A program made the translations under genes and the position numbers. From positions 1 through 46,890 of the forward strand of contig JAIELX010000074.1 in assembly GCA_019752635.1 (NCBI GenBank): a stretch of DNA of 46,890 nt, read 5' to 3'. The first letter of the stretch is position 1, and the number at the start of each line of letters is the position of its first letter. The notes below the pieces were generated by a model. That model made no database searches. It was not told where the DNA came from and saw only the letters and a list, made by a program, of their open reading frames with translations. This document shows positions 1 through 12,300 of this stretch, in pieces. The stretch comes from Candidatus Obscuribacterales bacterium (GTDB taxonomy: Bacteria; Cyanobacteriota; Vampirovibrionia; Obscuribacterales; Obscuribacteraceae).

Positions 1-195
1 CATCGAATAAATGCCTCTGCCGCGTCGCGGTTTATGATGCTGTTCGCTTAGTCGGACGAGTTCCACTGGCTACGCCCTAGTAGTTACCTTCCAGGGCAAA
101 GCATCCTATGGCTTATAGTAATTCGTATGATATACAATGATCGACTAGAATTGTTTTTGGTTGATTTTCGTTGGTGTGGAGCGGGAGTGAGGCAG

Positions 196-1035
196 ATGAA
201 AAGGTCTTGGAAAAAGCTGGCATTGTTGGCGTTTTTTGCTTGCTGCGCAGTTTCTCCGGTCGCGGCAGAAGACCTCCTCGAAACGACTGATATAGACAAG
301 GAGCTGAAATCCGTCGACCAAGATCTGAAATCCGGCGTTAATAGCATGTTTCCTGGCGACCTCTTTCCTGCGGACGACGCAAAACCGACTTCAAGCGTAT
401 CGGCAAACAACCCGCAAGCAACGGCACAACAGAAGATGGCCGAGCAGTTGCAATTCTTCCAACTAGACACGCAACTGCGGTCACAGATGGACCGAGTTGG
501 AAGTTGGCTTACGGAATTCGGACAAAGAAATCAGGGGCGATTCCCCGGCGTGGAGACGGGAGATTCGTGGGGACTCAAAAGAAACGCGACGGTGCAGCTC
601 ACCGAATTGGTCGGCAATAATCCCTATTCCGGAGCGACCAACACACCCGCCACGGCAGGAGAACTTAATGGACTGAGCCCCGGTCTGGCATATTTTTACA
701 ACGCAACCGGCTCTCCAGTAACCGGTTCACCAATCGCCAGCGATGAGTGGACATCGGAGTTAACTGCGGAAAAAGCAGGAAGAATCAATCTCCAAATGGA
801 TTATGGATTGACTGCCGGACAAATCGACGACTATCGCAACCATCCTCCGTCCAATTGGGAAGCGGCACCGGGCACGATTACGGCAATTGGAAACGGACAA
901 GGGTTCTTCTTTCTCTGGGGCGCCGGACATGATGGCAAGCCAATCACCGAAGGACCGAACAGCAAGCGTCCTTACGTAATAGCACAACGCGTTCAATCAA
1001 CGGTTGACGACCAAAACGCACCTAACGAAAAATAG
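196..1035 (+). CDS. Secreted protein of unknown function with pilin-like sequence features
   Basis: This encodes about 279 residues. The ATG at 196 was chosen over upstream in-frame starts because a purine-rich GGGAGTGAGG sits just before it and because it places a classic signal peptide at the N-terminus: basic MKRSWKK, a hydrophobic core, and cleavage after VAA. The mature protein starts with an acidic, probably flexible stretch of about 60 residues. A later segment (LRSQMDRVGSWLTEFGQRN followed by QGRFPG, then NPYSG and GHDGKP) resembles the globular half of type IV/type II pseudopilins, where a helix is followed by GRYP and NPY-type loops. The usual N-terminal prepilin helix and cleavage site are absent, so it is not a normal pilin. 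It precedes a secreted protease gene by 70 bases and the two may be co-transcribed. The family assignment is an inference by eye; export is much more certain. Confidence 0.75.
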   Translation: MKRSWKKLALLAFFACCAVSPVAAEDLLETTDIDKELKSVDQDLKSGVNSMFPGDLFPADDAKPTSSVSANNPQATAQQKMAEQLQFFQLDTQLRSQMDRVGSWLTEFGQRNQGRFPGVETGDSWGLKRNATVQLTELVGNNPYSGATNTPATAGELNGLSPGLAYFYNATGSPVTGSPIASDEWTSELTAEKAGRINLQMDYGLTAGQIDDYRNHPPSNWEAAPGTITAIGNGQGFFFLWGAGHDGKPITEGPNSKRPYVIAQRVQSTVDDQNAPNEK

Positions 1036-1105
1036 ATGCGGACTCCATCATGTTGCCGGCAATCACTGTTGCGCAGAAAGTTGATAGCACCAGCATTGGA
1101 GCATC

Positions 1106-2758
1106 GTGATGTTGCGCAAACCGGTTGGAATTCTCATTGTTTTCTGCAGCGCAACTATTGCGTGGAACGCGGCAGTCTTCGCTGCGGAATCGGACAGAAG
1201 CCGACGGGACACCAGCGCTCAGGAAAGATCCGAAGTCCCTTGTGAATCGGGAACGGCTCCTGCAGTTTCAGCTCCCGAAGCGTCCCTCCCTGGAGCCCGC
1301 AACTCGGTATTGATTGCGCAGCGGAACAATCGAGCAACCGCTCTCGTAACTTCAGCATGCAAAGATATTGCGGCTAATCAGTTCGACGAAGCCATCGCGA
1401 AACTAGTCGAAGCGCTGCAGGTACAGCCGGGCTACAGGTTAGCTCTCGAGAATCTGGCCGTTGCATACACTAACAAAGCATGGGTGATTTACGGACAAGA
1501 AAATTGGTCGGCTGCGCTTCCCGTATTGAAGCAAGCAATAGAAACCACACAATTGGCCAGAGGTCCGCAAGCGGACGTGCGCAAACTACAACAATGCTAT
1601 AACTTCTGCGCCCAAACGCTACAAGATGCCAAAGCAGATCAGCGCATAATCGAATCACTGGGGAACGAACCCGACGATTACCTGGCGGACGTGTCGCCTG
1701 TGAAATGGCCGACGACGAGAATGCCTCTGAGAATCTTCATTGCAGCGGGCGCCAGCATCCCTTCCTATCGACCGGAGTTCGACGAACAGCTCAGACAAGC
1801 ATGCCAGGCATGGACAAAGGCCAGTGGCGACACTGTCACGTTCACCGCAGCGAAGGAGCGAAACAATAGCGATATCGAAGTGACATGGTCGAGCAAACGC
1901 AGCGAAGCAGTTATCGCGACAGAAGCCGGGCACACGAGAGTCTTTGAAGACCAAAGCGGGATTAACAAGGCAACCATTACTCTATTCACGGTGCCACCAC
2001 CCTCGACACCACAACCAATCACGGAAGATGCAATGCATGTAGCGTGCCTGCATGAATTGGGTCACGCGCTGGGAATTCAGGGACACAGCAAAGATCCGCG
2101 AGACATAATGGCGCCGGCTTTCAAGTACATTCGCTCAGCAAATGGAGTAGTTATTGCCCTCAGCCAACGGGATTGCAATACTATTGCGCGCCTCTACAAT
2201 CCGTTACTTAAGTCGACACGATCAACTGCTGCTGTCGCCACAACATTCACCCCGCCGACGAATCGAATCGAACCAACAAAAAGCGGTGCGGCTAAGACTG
2301 TCGAGAATGCTCGAGCTGCCGCAACCGCTCCCTTGCCACCGGAGCGTACTGTCGAACAAGAACCTCCCATGCCATCGGCGCTAGCACTATCCAATCGAGA
2401 CCGCGCGATAGTCTTGCTCAATAATGAGGCCGCAGAACTGCTCAGTAAAAATCAGTTCGCACAGGCACTCGAGAAACTTTTCATAGCAGATAAGATGAAT
2501 CGCAACAACATCCTCACGAACAGCAACCTGGCACTTACGCGCTACAACTGGGCCCTGCACTTGTCTCGACAAGGACTGTACCAGGCGGCAGAACAACAAA
2601 TAAAAGAATCACTTCGCATACGCGACTCACTCAATCAACAAAACATACCGGCCTATTCAGCGGCGCTTCAATGCTACATATTCTGCTTGCAGAAAATGAA
2701 TAGGGTGGAGGAAGCAAAACAAATGGAAACTTTTAGAACTTCGCTCCCTCAGCGGTAG
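1106..2758 (+). CDS. Secreted metzincin-type (M10-like) zinc metalloprotease flanked by TPR regions
   Basis: 550 residues. A signal peptide covers about residues 1-27 (hydrophobic core, then VFAAES). Residues about 70-190 and 430-545 look like tetratricopeptide repeats, with alternating amphipathic helices and an A..Y.N.A pattern. Between them lies a protease domain (about 205-370) with the zinc site HELGHALGIQGHS starting at His316, followed by a Met-turn-like DIMAP. This is the HExxHxxGxxGHS variant seen in bacterial matrixin-like peptidases, with zinc held by three histidines and Glu317 as catalytic base. A Pro/Ala/Thr-rich linker of about 50 residues separates the protease from the C-terminal TPR. 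The substrate is unknown. The protein would act outside the cytoplasmic membrane. ATG at 1106 and ATG at 1109 are both possible starts. Confidence 0.85.
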   Translation: MMLRKPVGILIVFCSATIAWNAAVFAAESDRSRRDTSAQERSEVPCESGTAPAVSAPEASLPGARNSVLIAQRNNRATALVTSACKDIAANQFDEAIAKLVEALQVQPGYRLALENLAVAYTNKAWVIYGQENWSAALPVLKQAIETTQLARGPQADVRKLQQCYNFCAQTLQDAKADQRIIESLGNEPDDYLADVSPVKWPTTRMPLRIFIAAGASIPSYRPEFDEQLRQACQAWTKASGDTVTFTAAKERNNSDIEVTWSSKRSEAVIATEAGHTRVFEDQSGINKATITLFTVPPPSTPQPITEDAMHVACLHELGHALGIQGHSKDPRDIMAPAFKYIRSANGVVIALSQRDCNTIARLYNPLLKSTRSTAAVATTFTPPTNRIEPTKSGAAKTVENARAAATAPLPPERTVEQEPPMPSALALSNRDRAIVLLNNEAAELLSKNQFAQALEKLFIADKMNRNNILTNSNLALTRYNWALHLSRQGLYQAAEQQIKESLRIRDSLNQQNIPAYSAALQCYIFCLQKMNRVEEAKQMETFRTSLPQR

Positions 2759-3321
2759 TTAAAATCGGGTCTCTTTAGTCGTCAATCCGTAGATCTGCGG
2801 ATAGTCGATGCGGTTGCAACTGCTGTAGGCTCGAAGAAGTGGTGCGGTGTCAGCCCGTTAGTTCAGTGCCGAAGTGCATTGGATACAGTCGCCGTTAGGG
2901 CCAGCCAAGCATACACGGACGGATCAACAACCTCGGAACAGTGTTCACTGATACGGCAGGGCAGCTCTACGTTCTTACGTTCGCTCACCTCTTGGCATTC
3001 GACAAGTGAGCATCCCCTGAAGAAACCTTGGCAACAAGTGCCCGATACCAGCCGCCTGCTTGCCAAGTGCGATGAATAATTTGATTCGAGGATTGTAAAG
3101 GCCTGAAAAAACTGGCGATGCAATGATACATTTCATTTGGCGACAAAAAAACTTTCACCTCAACAGACCGCTTGACTTCGCACTTTGCGGGACCGATCGA
3201 AAAAAGCGGGCATACATATAACGACGGAATTTCTCACGGCATCTTCACAAGTTCCTCACGGCATCCCCACGATCAACAGATAAACTGGCGAAAGAAAATT
3301 ATAACTGCAAGGGAGCGACTC
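2759..3321. other. 563-base intergenic leader upstream of the giant repeat gene
   Basis: I see no convincing gene here; short open frames in it lack coding character. Near the right end lies a TATAAC at 3217-3222 that could be a -10 element, but no good -35 box is at the right distance. An 11-base direct repeat, CTCACGGCATC, occurs at 3233-3243 and 3255-3265, a 22-base period. The ribosome binding site GGGAG at 3311-3315 serves the giant gene. The frame of the giant gene is open upstream to a TTG at 3172, but that would add 50 residues in front of a good signal peptide, so I treat this stretch as untranslated leader. Confidence 0.5.
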
Positions 3322-6300
3322 ATGCGCAAGAAGCTGAACCGGATCATCGCTGCGGCCATCACATTGAGCGTGGGGCCGGTCCCCTTCCTCACTCAAGCCG
3401 CAAATGCCGAAGAAGGTACGGCGACAACCGGCAGCGCTAGCACTACGGCGAACGTTAATGGTGCAGCGCAAGGCGCGACGCAGGTTCTAGATTTCAGCAA
3501 CAGCGCGCATATTGACGTCGGTCATGAGATTAGAAACGAAGGTACCTGGTACATCGTTTCGACCAATCCCCAGATCACAAATGCAACGCTCAGTGCTCTC
3601 GGGTTCATCAATACGTCCGGAGCAACGATAACAACAGTTTTGCCACAAGGCGGACTTGCAGGCTATGCAAATGCCATTTCGAATCTCAGCCTGACGCTAA
3701 TGGCAGTCAACGACATAGTCAACATGGGCACCATATCCAGTGCGGGCAACTTGTCTATGGCCGCGGGCGGGAGCATAATAAATGCATTGCCCTCAGGGGT
3801 GAATGGGGCACTGCCCGTGATGCAGGCTGTCAACAACTTGAATGTCCTTGCAAGCTCGGTGACAAACGCAGGCACGATGGCAGCGCTCACCGGCAACATT
3901 AATATTGCCAATCCCAGCTTGTACACAGCGACATTAGCACAAGCGGTAAACGCAAATTTATCCAGTGTGTTGGGCAGCGTTATCAACGTCAACAACACCG
4001 GCGGTGTCTTGCAAGCACTGAACGGAACGGTAGCCATTGGTGGCAGCACACTGGGCTCGAACTCTTCACTCTCAGTAAGCGGAGGAGACGTTCTCTCCCA
4101 AGTGCTTGATCTGAACGGTGGCGCGGGCAGTGTCACCGCTTACTTTGACAACATCACGGGCACGACAAACTTAACTGGCGGGACAGCGTGGCTTGGTTCC
4201 AACTCCGACACCATGATCCTGGGAAACCTGAAGGTCGATGGTGACCCGACATTTTTCAACAATCTCGGCTCGATTTTCCTATCCGGAAACATTTCTGCAG
4301 CACAGAAGATCTCAATTGTCTCGAACCAAGATATCGTAGGCATAGGGCCCTTAACCATCACAGCACGAGACCCCGGCACAGGGCAGGGCTTCGATGTCAA
4401 CCTCATTGCCGGCGCCAATATAACCACGTTCGGAAGCCCTACGCCTTCATTCCTGATTCCTGGGGGCGCGCCCCTGCTCCCTGGTCAAACAATCACCGTA
4501 TCCGGTGGTTCCCCTACCGGCGGCTCAATATCGTTAGCGGGAACTCAGATTGACGCTGCATCAACTGTAGGCAACCGCAATGGCGGCAATGTCACAATGG
4601 TCGCATTCGCAGGGACAACGCCCGGCTCAGGCACCATATCCAGTGACTACATCGCCACAGGAGGCAGCGGCAACGGTAGTAACGGTGCCGTCAATGCCAT
4701 TGCCGGCGCAGCATCCGGCATCGCGATTCAAGGTCTCCAAGCCAACACCTCCGGCGGCTCCGGTACCCCCGGCGCCGTGTCTTTCATTGCCGCTCAACCA
4801 CTCGGATTTGCGTCGTTCGACAGTAATGGCAATATGTTTGGTTCCTTCTATGCCGGACCATCAACCATAGCAAGTATCTCTCTTGCAGACGTTGTCACCG
4901 ATGGTGGCGCGGTTCTGGCCACTACCGGTGGGCTGATTACAAGTGTAGTCTCGACCGACATAGACACTTCCGGCAACTCACCAGGACGCTCCGGCGGCGA
5001 TGTCACGCTCCGTGCCGGTTCAATTGTGATAGCCGGTGGGATTAACACACGAGGAGCCACCGGTGTAGCAGGTACAGCAGGCGGAGCTGGACTAGCCGGT
5101 ACAGCGGGTGGCACCGGCGGCCGAGGCGGCAACGTAACGCTGACGACTACCACTAGCGCCCTGATCGTTAATGGCGGCAACATGATACTAGATGGCGGTG
5201 ACGGTGGCGCTGGTGGATTCGGCGGCAACGGCTCCGGATTGCTAACATCGGGAGGCATGGGTGGCATCGGGGGCAATGGCGGCAATGCAGGCAACCTTTC
5301 AGCGACATCGACCGGTGGAGGAGTCGTCAGACTGAATATAGGACCGACGATGACGCTACGCGGCGGAGCCGGTGGCTCTGGCGGGGCCGGTGGCGCAGGG
5401 CTAGCGGGTGCGTTCGGCGGCGCCGGCGGCGCAGGCGGCTCTGGCGGCTTTGCCGGAACCGGAGGCAATGTCACCACTTCTTCAGGCACCGGCGCGGTTT
5501 TCCTGAGTGCTCTCAGCTACGGCGGTACCGGAGGCAGTGGCGGCAGCGGCGGCAACGGCGGCGTCGGCACCATCACAGGCGGTGCTGGAGGGAACGGAGG
5601 ATTTAACCAAACCGGCGGGGCTGGCGGCAACTTTAACATTAGCACCACAAGTGGTGACATTAACATAGGTCTGGCAATTAGCGAGGGGGGAAGAGGTGGC
5701 GCCAACGACGATCAAGTAGTGCTTGATCGCGCCGCCGGCAACGGCGGGTCCGGCGGTGCTACAGGCGGAGCCGGCGGCAATCTGTTCAGCGCTGGCAACG
5801 GCGGCAGCGGTGGCAACCTAACTCTTTCATCCACCAAAGGCGATATCACAGTTGCCTTGCTGCAATCCATTGGCGGCAACGGCGGTGGTTACAGCACCGC
5901 AGCAGCCGGAGACGGTGGCGCGGGTACTAGCAGCTCGGGCGGCGGCGGCGGTAGTGTCGGCAACGCTGGAGATGGGGGTGCAGGCGGCATGTTGACACTC
6001 TCTACCTCTGCAGCAATACACATAAACGGAGACGCCCTGAGCCAGGGCGGATTAGGCGGGCGAATTGATAACGGTTCAAACGCAAGCTCCGGCGCAGGCG
6101 GAACAGGCGCCACCGGCGGCAATGCCGGAAGCGTCGGTCGAAATGGCAATGGTGGAGCAGCAAATACTGTCACTATTAATAACTCCGGCGGCGCACTGAC
6201 CATCTCCACTGTTGGTCGGTTAGGAGGTCTTGGCGGATTCACAGCCGCGCAAACGGCCATAGCAGGAACTGGCGGGAACGGAACGGCAGGAAGCGGCGGT

Positions 6301-9300
6301 AACGGTGGCTCGGTAGGTGATGCAGGTAATGCCGGTAACGGATCTACAATCAATGTAACGACTCGCACCTTGACCATTAACGGAAGCGGATCTCTTCTAT
6401 CGAACGGCGGTGGTACGGACGTCAACCAATCAGCCGGGGGAGACGGCGGAGACGGAGCAGGTAGCTTTGCAAACGGCGGCACCGGCGGCTCCACTGGAGC
6501 TGGAGGCCTCGCAGGCAGTGGCGGCACAATCAACATTACTGCATCTTTAGCAGCGGTTCTGGACAATGGTCTGGAAGCCACTGGCGGACTGGCAAATGAT
6601 TACTTTGCTATTGGCGGCCGCGGCGGAGACACCACCGCAACTTTCGGTAGTGGCGGAGCCGGCGGGTCAACAGGTTCAGTGGGCGGCGGCGGAGCCGGAG
6701 GCAAAATAACGATTAACTCACCGTCGGTTACCGGCGCGGGCGCGATTTCCCTCTTCGGCGGTGCAGCCGGTTCTTATGGAGGCTCGGGAGGGTTTGGCGG
6801 TTCATCTATTAGCGGCGCTGGCGGGAAGGGCGGCGATGCAGGCAACGCCGGTGCTGGCGGTGCCGGTGGAGCCCTGTCGATAAACGGTGCCACAGTCAAC
6901 CTCAGCGGTACGATAAACATCACCGGAGGCAACGGCGGCATTAACAGCTGCTGCGGTGGTGGAGGCGGTTCATCGGTTACCGGAGTCGGAGGCGCAGGCG
7001 GCTCAGCTGGCACCAGCGGTAATGGCGGTGACGCGGGCTCGATCAACCTCAACTTGTTTAATGGTTCAGGCAAGCTCACCGGAACGGTCTTGGGAAATGG
7101 CGGTATCAGCGGCGTACAGTTTGCCAGCGGCGATTTTGGTGGTAGCGGCGCAACCGGAGGTGCCGGCGGAAGCGTTGGCGCAGGTGGACGCGGCGGTAAC
7201 GGTGCGACTATAACAATCTCTTCCTTCGGAAGTGGTGCCGGTGCTTCTCTAGGTGCGGTGTTCATCCCCGGCGGGCTGGCAGATTTGTATCAGGGTGTAG
7301 GCGGTGACGGTGGCACGGGCACAAACACCGGGGGCGCGGGTGGATCAGTTGGCAACGGTGGCTCCGGCGGTACTGGAGGAAAAATATCCATCAATACTTC
7401 CGGCTTAGTGGAACAGACCGGCATTTTCACTCTAGACGGTGGCGATGCAAGCGCCTACCAGGGTTTCGCCGGTGCCGGTCAGGATGGCGGCAACGGTAAC
7501 GGCGGGGCAGGCGGTATCGCCGGCAACGGTGGCAGCGGCGGAGCAGCCGGTGGCGTTACAATCTTCGCCAACGGCGACTACATCGGAAACAGCAATGCTA
7601 TATTCGCGGTCGGCGGTAACGCCGATTCATTCGCGGGTTTCGGAGGCAGTGGCGGATCTGGCGGCACTCTCACCGGCAATGGCGGCAATGGTGGCGCAGC
7701 CGGGGCACAAGGTGCCGGAGGCAAAGGCGGCACCTTGTACATCGATGTCGCAGGAGCAGGCAGCTTCGGTGATATTTTTGCAGACGGAGGCGAAGTTTCA
7801 GGCGTCGCAGGGGGCGTCGGCGGGGACGGTGGCGATGCTACCGCAGCGTCCGCTCTTGCCGGCAATGGCGGAGCGGTAGGCGCCGCGGGAGCATCGGGGA
7901 GTGGCGGCTCTTTGACGATGTTTGTTGATGGCAACCTTGTAATGACCGGACTCTTCTTCGACGGTGGTTGCAACTGTTCCGGCGGTCAGATCGGACTGGG
8001 CGGCAACGGTGGAAGCGGCGGTTTCCTGGGTGGTTCCGGCGGAGCAGTGGCAATGACCGGTGCTGGCGGCGCAGGCGGCAGTATCAGCATTACCGGTTTG
8101 GGATCGATTGCGGTCACGGACATCATATCCACAGTGGGAGCGGACGGAAGTTTTGCAGGAGCAGGAGGCGGCAATGGCGGCAATGGAGCTGCCGGCGGCG
8201 CGGGCGGCTCGATCGGGGCAGGGGCTGCCGGCGGCGCCGGCGGCAGGGTTACAATCGATGCAGCAACAAGCCTTTCTCTTGTTGATGTTTTCACCTTAGG
8301 CGGCTTCGGCGGGGGCTTCGTAGATTCTACCGCCGGCGATGGCGGCAATGGCACCAGCGGAGCTGGTGGCGCCGGCGGCAGCATCGGCGCAGCCGGAGCA
8401 GGCGGTGTCGGTGGTGCGGTCACCCTGGGCGGGTCTTCCATAGCAGTGCGCGATCTGGCCACTGTAGGCGGCGACGGCGGATTCTTTGATCAAAGCTCCG
8501 GTCTCTCCGCCGGCAACGGCGGTAACGGCGGGGGCTCGTTCGGAACGGGTGGTGCTGGCGGTGGAATCGGCGCCACCGGGGGCGGTGCTGCAGGCGGCGC
8601 AATTAATATAACCTCAGACACGTCCATTACTCTGAATCGCATAGCATCCAACGGCGGTTTTGGTGGTTCCGTGTTTGCCGGTCAAACAGGTAACGGTGGA
8701 AACGGTGCCGGATTCGGTGCCGGCGGCGCGGGTGGTTCCACCGGTAGCCTCGGCGCAGGAGGCAGTGCAGCGACTATCAATCTGACAGCCAATGCAGGTT
8801 TCATTGTCTTAGACGAGCTAGATGCTTCCGGTGGTCTCGGCGGAGTAAACGTAGCTGTAGCAGGCAACGGCGGAAACGGCGGTGTATCCGGCAGCGGGGG
8901 AGCAGGCGGTAGTATCGGAGCCGGAGGAGCTGGCGGAGCGGGAGCTGCCGTGACTCTACGAGCCACAGCAGACATCACGGCCAATGAGATCACCATCGAA
9001 GGCGGCGGTATCGACCTCTATGCCGCCCTGGCTGGCAACGGCGGCGCGGGCGGCGCCACATCCGGTAACGGCGGCGCGGGCGGGAACGTAGCCAGCAACG
9101 GCAACGCAGGCAATGCAGGCGATCTGACCCTCGATGCCGGAGGACAGATCGCGATTACCTCCATAAGCCTGGACGGTGGCGAAGCCCTCGATATATACGA
9201 TGGTATCGCTGGCAACGGCGGCTTTGGATTCGGGGCCTCGTCCAACGGTGGTTTAGGCGGCACTGTCGGCAGTGCTGGAAATGGCGGCGCGGGCGGTGAC

Positions 9301-12300
9301 GCATTCATTACAGCCGATAGCCACTTCATAATCTCGTCAGATTTCAACGCCAATGGCGGCAACGGTCAGTTGACCGGAGGCGAAGCCGGATTCGGCGGTG
9401 ACGGGCTCTTCTTCGGCGGAAACAGTGGCACTGTAGGCAACGCCGGTAATGGTGGTGCCGGCGGAACCGTTACACTGACTGCACTCAACATAGAGATTCC
9501 GAATCTGTCCGCCGAGGGTGGCGATGGCGGCGATAACTTCGCCGACGGAGCCAATGCGGGTAATGGAGCGTTCGGCGGCAATTCGCCGATTTTAGGAAAC
9601 GGTGGCAATGGCGGGCTCGGCGGAGGAATTAACCTCGATACCAGCGGATTTCTGAATCTTACAAACGTAGTATCCGCCTCAGGCGGCAACGGCGGAGCCA
9701 TAAGCGGAATTACTGCAGGCAACGGGGGCAACGGTAGCGCCGGTTCAGGCGGTGCAGGCGGTTCACTCGGTGTATCAGGCAATGGTGCTGGCGGGGGCAC
9801 CATAGATCTGACAGCGCAGAACATCAACATACCCAACACGGTTACAGCGGAAGGAGGCAGCAACGGTTTCCTCGGCTTTGGCATACTCTTCCCACTAATA
9901 CCCAGCTCCGGCGGCAACGGCGGCAACGGTGGCGGTAACGGCGCCGGCGGTGCCGGCGGCAGCGCAGGAAGCACCGGCACGGCCGGAAAAGGCGGTACAT
10001 TCCTGGCCACCGCCAGTAACTCAATGCTCATTAGCGGCACTGTAAGCGTCGATGGCGGAGACTCAAGCACTCACTTGGGCGTCGGAGGAAACGGTGGTAA
10101 CGGCGCTGGCTTCGGCGCAGGCGGCAACGGCGGAAACACGCTAACCACAGGAAGAGCTGGCGATGGCGGTTTAATCGATCTGACCGCAGACAACATGCTG
10201 CTCGGGGGCAACTTCACCGCATTCGGTGGCGATGCTTTGGCCTATGGAGCACTCAGCGGCCATGGCGGTAGCGGTGGTTCGAATGCAGCAGGCGGTAACG
10301 GCGGCAGTACCGGCAATGCCGGAAACGCAGGTGATGGCGGACGCATTGAACTTCAAAGCGAAGTCACCATTGACACAACCTCTGCCGTGCTAGATATGTC
10401 CGGTGGAGATACACTCGGCTACCTGGCAATCAGCGGCAACGGCGGCAATGGCGGTGCTTTGTTCGGCAACGGCGGCGCCGGTGGAAACATCGGCACGGCA
10501 GCCTCTGCCGGAAACGGTGGCGACTTCTACTTCGATGCCGACGGCGCGGCCAACTTAGGGTCGCTGGTATCGGTTGGCGGCGTTCACTTAGTGCCGCACG
10601 CGGCGCTAACTGGCAATGGTGGAACAGCTACGGCTGCATTTTCGAATAGCGGCGCAAGCGGATCGGTGGTCGGACTATCAGGACGAGGCGGCAACGGCGG
10701 AGATCTCACGATCTTCGCATCACAAGCGCTCTCCATAGCAGCGGTATCCCTGAGTGGCTCTAATGGTCAAACGCAGGCAGCCGACATTGGTATCGGTGGC
10801 AGTGGCGGTCTCACCGGCGGCGCGAGCGGTTCCGTTGCAAATGCAGGCGCTGGCGGCAATGGCGGCGCGGTCAATATCTTCGGCACAATGACAGTCACTA
10901 TCTCGAGCAATCTCGACAACTTCGGCGGCAATGGCGGCATCTTCGCAGCAGATGGCAACACCGCAGGTTCCGGCACGACAGGCGGCGCAGCGGGAGCCCT
11001 CGGCAGCGCTGGCGCCGGTGGCGCCGGCGGGTCTGTGTTCATAGATGCCGACGCCGCGCTCAACCTCGGCAGTGTAAACGCTTACGGCGGGCGGGGCGGT
11101 GATGTCCGCGGCTCCCAAGGCGGAACCGGTGGCACCGGCACAACGGGAGCAGGAGGCGCAGGCGGCTCTGTCGGCAATGCTGGCGTCGGCGGGGCCGGTA
11201 GTACCTTGAATCTATCCGGAACGTCCATCACGTTCATCGACGTAAACTCCAGAGGTGGCGATGGCGGCCTAATCGGAGCATCACTGTTCAACTCCGACCC
11301 GACACGGGGAGGTAACGGCGGCGCGGGTGGCTCCTTTGGAGCTGCCGGCGGCAGTGTCGGCAACTCAGGTGCCGGGGGCGCAGGCGGCGGTGTCACCATG
11401 TTCGTCAGTGGTGGCAATCTGATTCTTAACACCATACTGACCAATAGTGGTACAGGTGGTTCCCTTACGGCACTTGGAGGCACAGGCGCATCAGGAGTCG
11501 GCTTCAATTCGGGCGGAGCCGGTGGTGCCATCGGCAGCGCAGGCGGGTCGGGCGCAAGCGGGTCAGTAAACATCACACTGCTTGGCCAGGGCACTGTCAC
11601 GGGTGTCGGCATCAACACGCGTTCGGGCGACGGAGGCAGCCAAAGTGGAATTAGCGGCGCCGGTGGAAATGGCGGTGTCAGTGGATTCGGCGGCGCAGGC
11701 GGCAACATAGCGGCGGCCGGATTCCTCGGTAGTGGCGGCGCAGTGACGTTGACCGTCAACTCCGGCGACATCAATCTTTCGCTCATTGATACCAGTGGCG
11801 GTTCCGGAGGAACCGTTGCAGCGATAACCGCCCCGGGCGGAGCAGGAAATTTTGGCGGCAAAGCCGGCGACATCGGCGCCAGTGCTACAGGCGGCTCGGC
11901 GGGGGCAATCAATGTCTCTTCCGATGACGCCGTCAGTATCACCCAGGTTCAGGCCATGGGCGGAAGCGGTGGATCCATGAGTTCGGTTTCCGGACCGGGC
12001 GGTACTGGCACCGTACTCGGTGGTGCAGCAGGCGCCATAGCTTCCCCCGGAAACGGCGGCAACGGAGGCTCGGTTTCAATTGATTCCGACCTGGCAAGCG
12101 TAAGTGTCAACGACCTGAACACCAGTGGCGGCAATGGAGGGTTCTTGAATTCAGTCAGCGGTCCGGGCGGCAGTGGTAATACAGGAAGCAACGGCGGTGC
12201 GATTGGCGGGTTCACCGCAGGACGAGGCGGCAATGCCGGAAACATAATATTGAGCGCCGCTACCACGATTACTGCCCCGCTGATCAATGGCGTCGGCGGA

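Noticed and set aside
1..195. Gene or RNA at the left edge
   Set aside because: No supported coding frame, tRNA-like fold or clear promoter is visible. A TATAGT at 114-119 has no matching -35 box.
3172..3321. TTG start giving 50 more residues to the giant protein
   Set aside because: It would place 50 hydrophilic residues before the signal peptide, while the ATG at 3322 has a good ribosome site.
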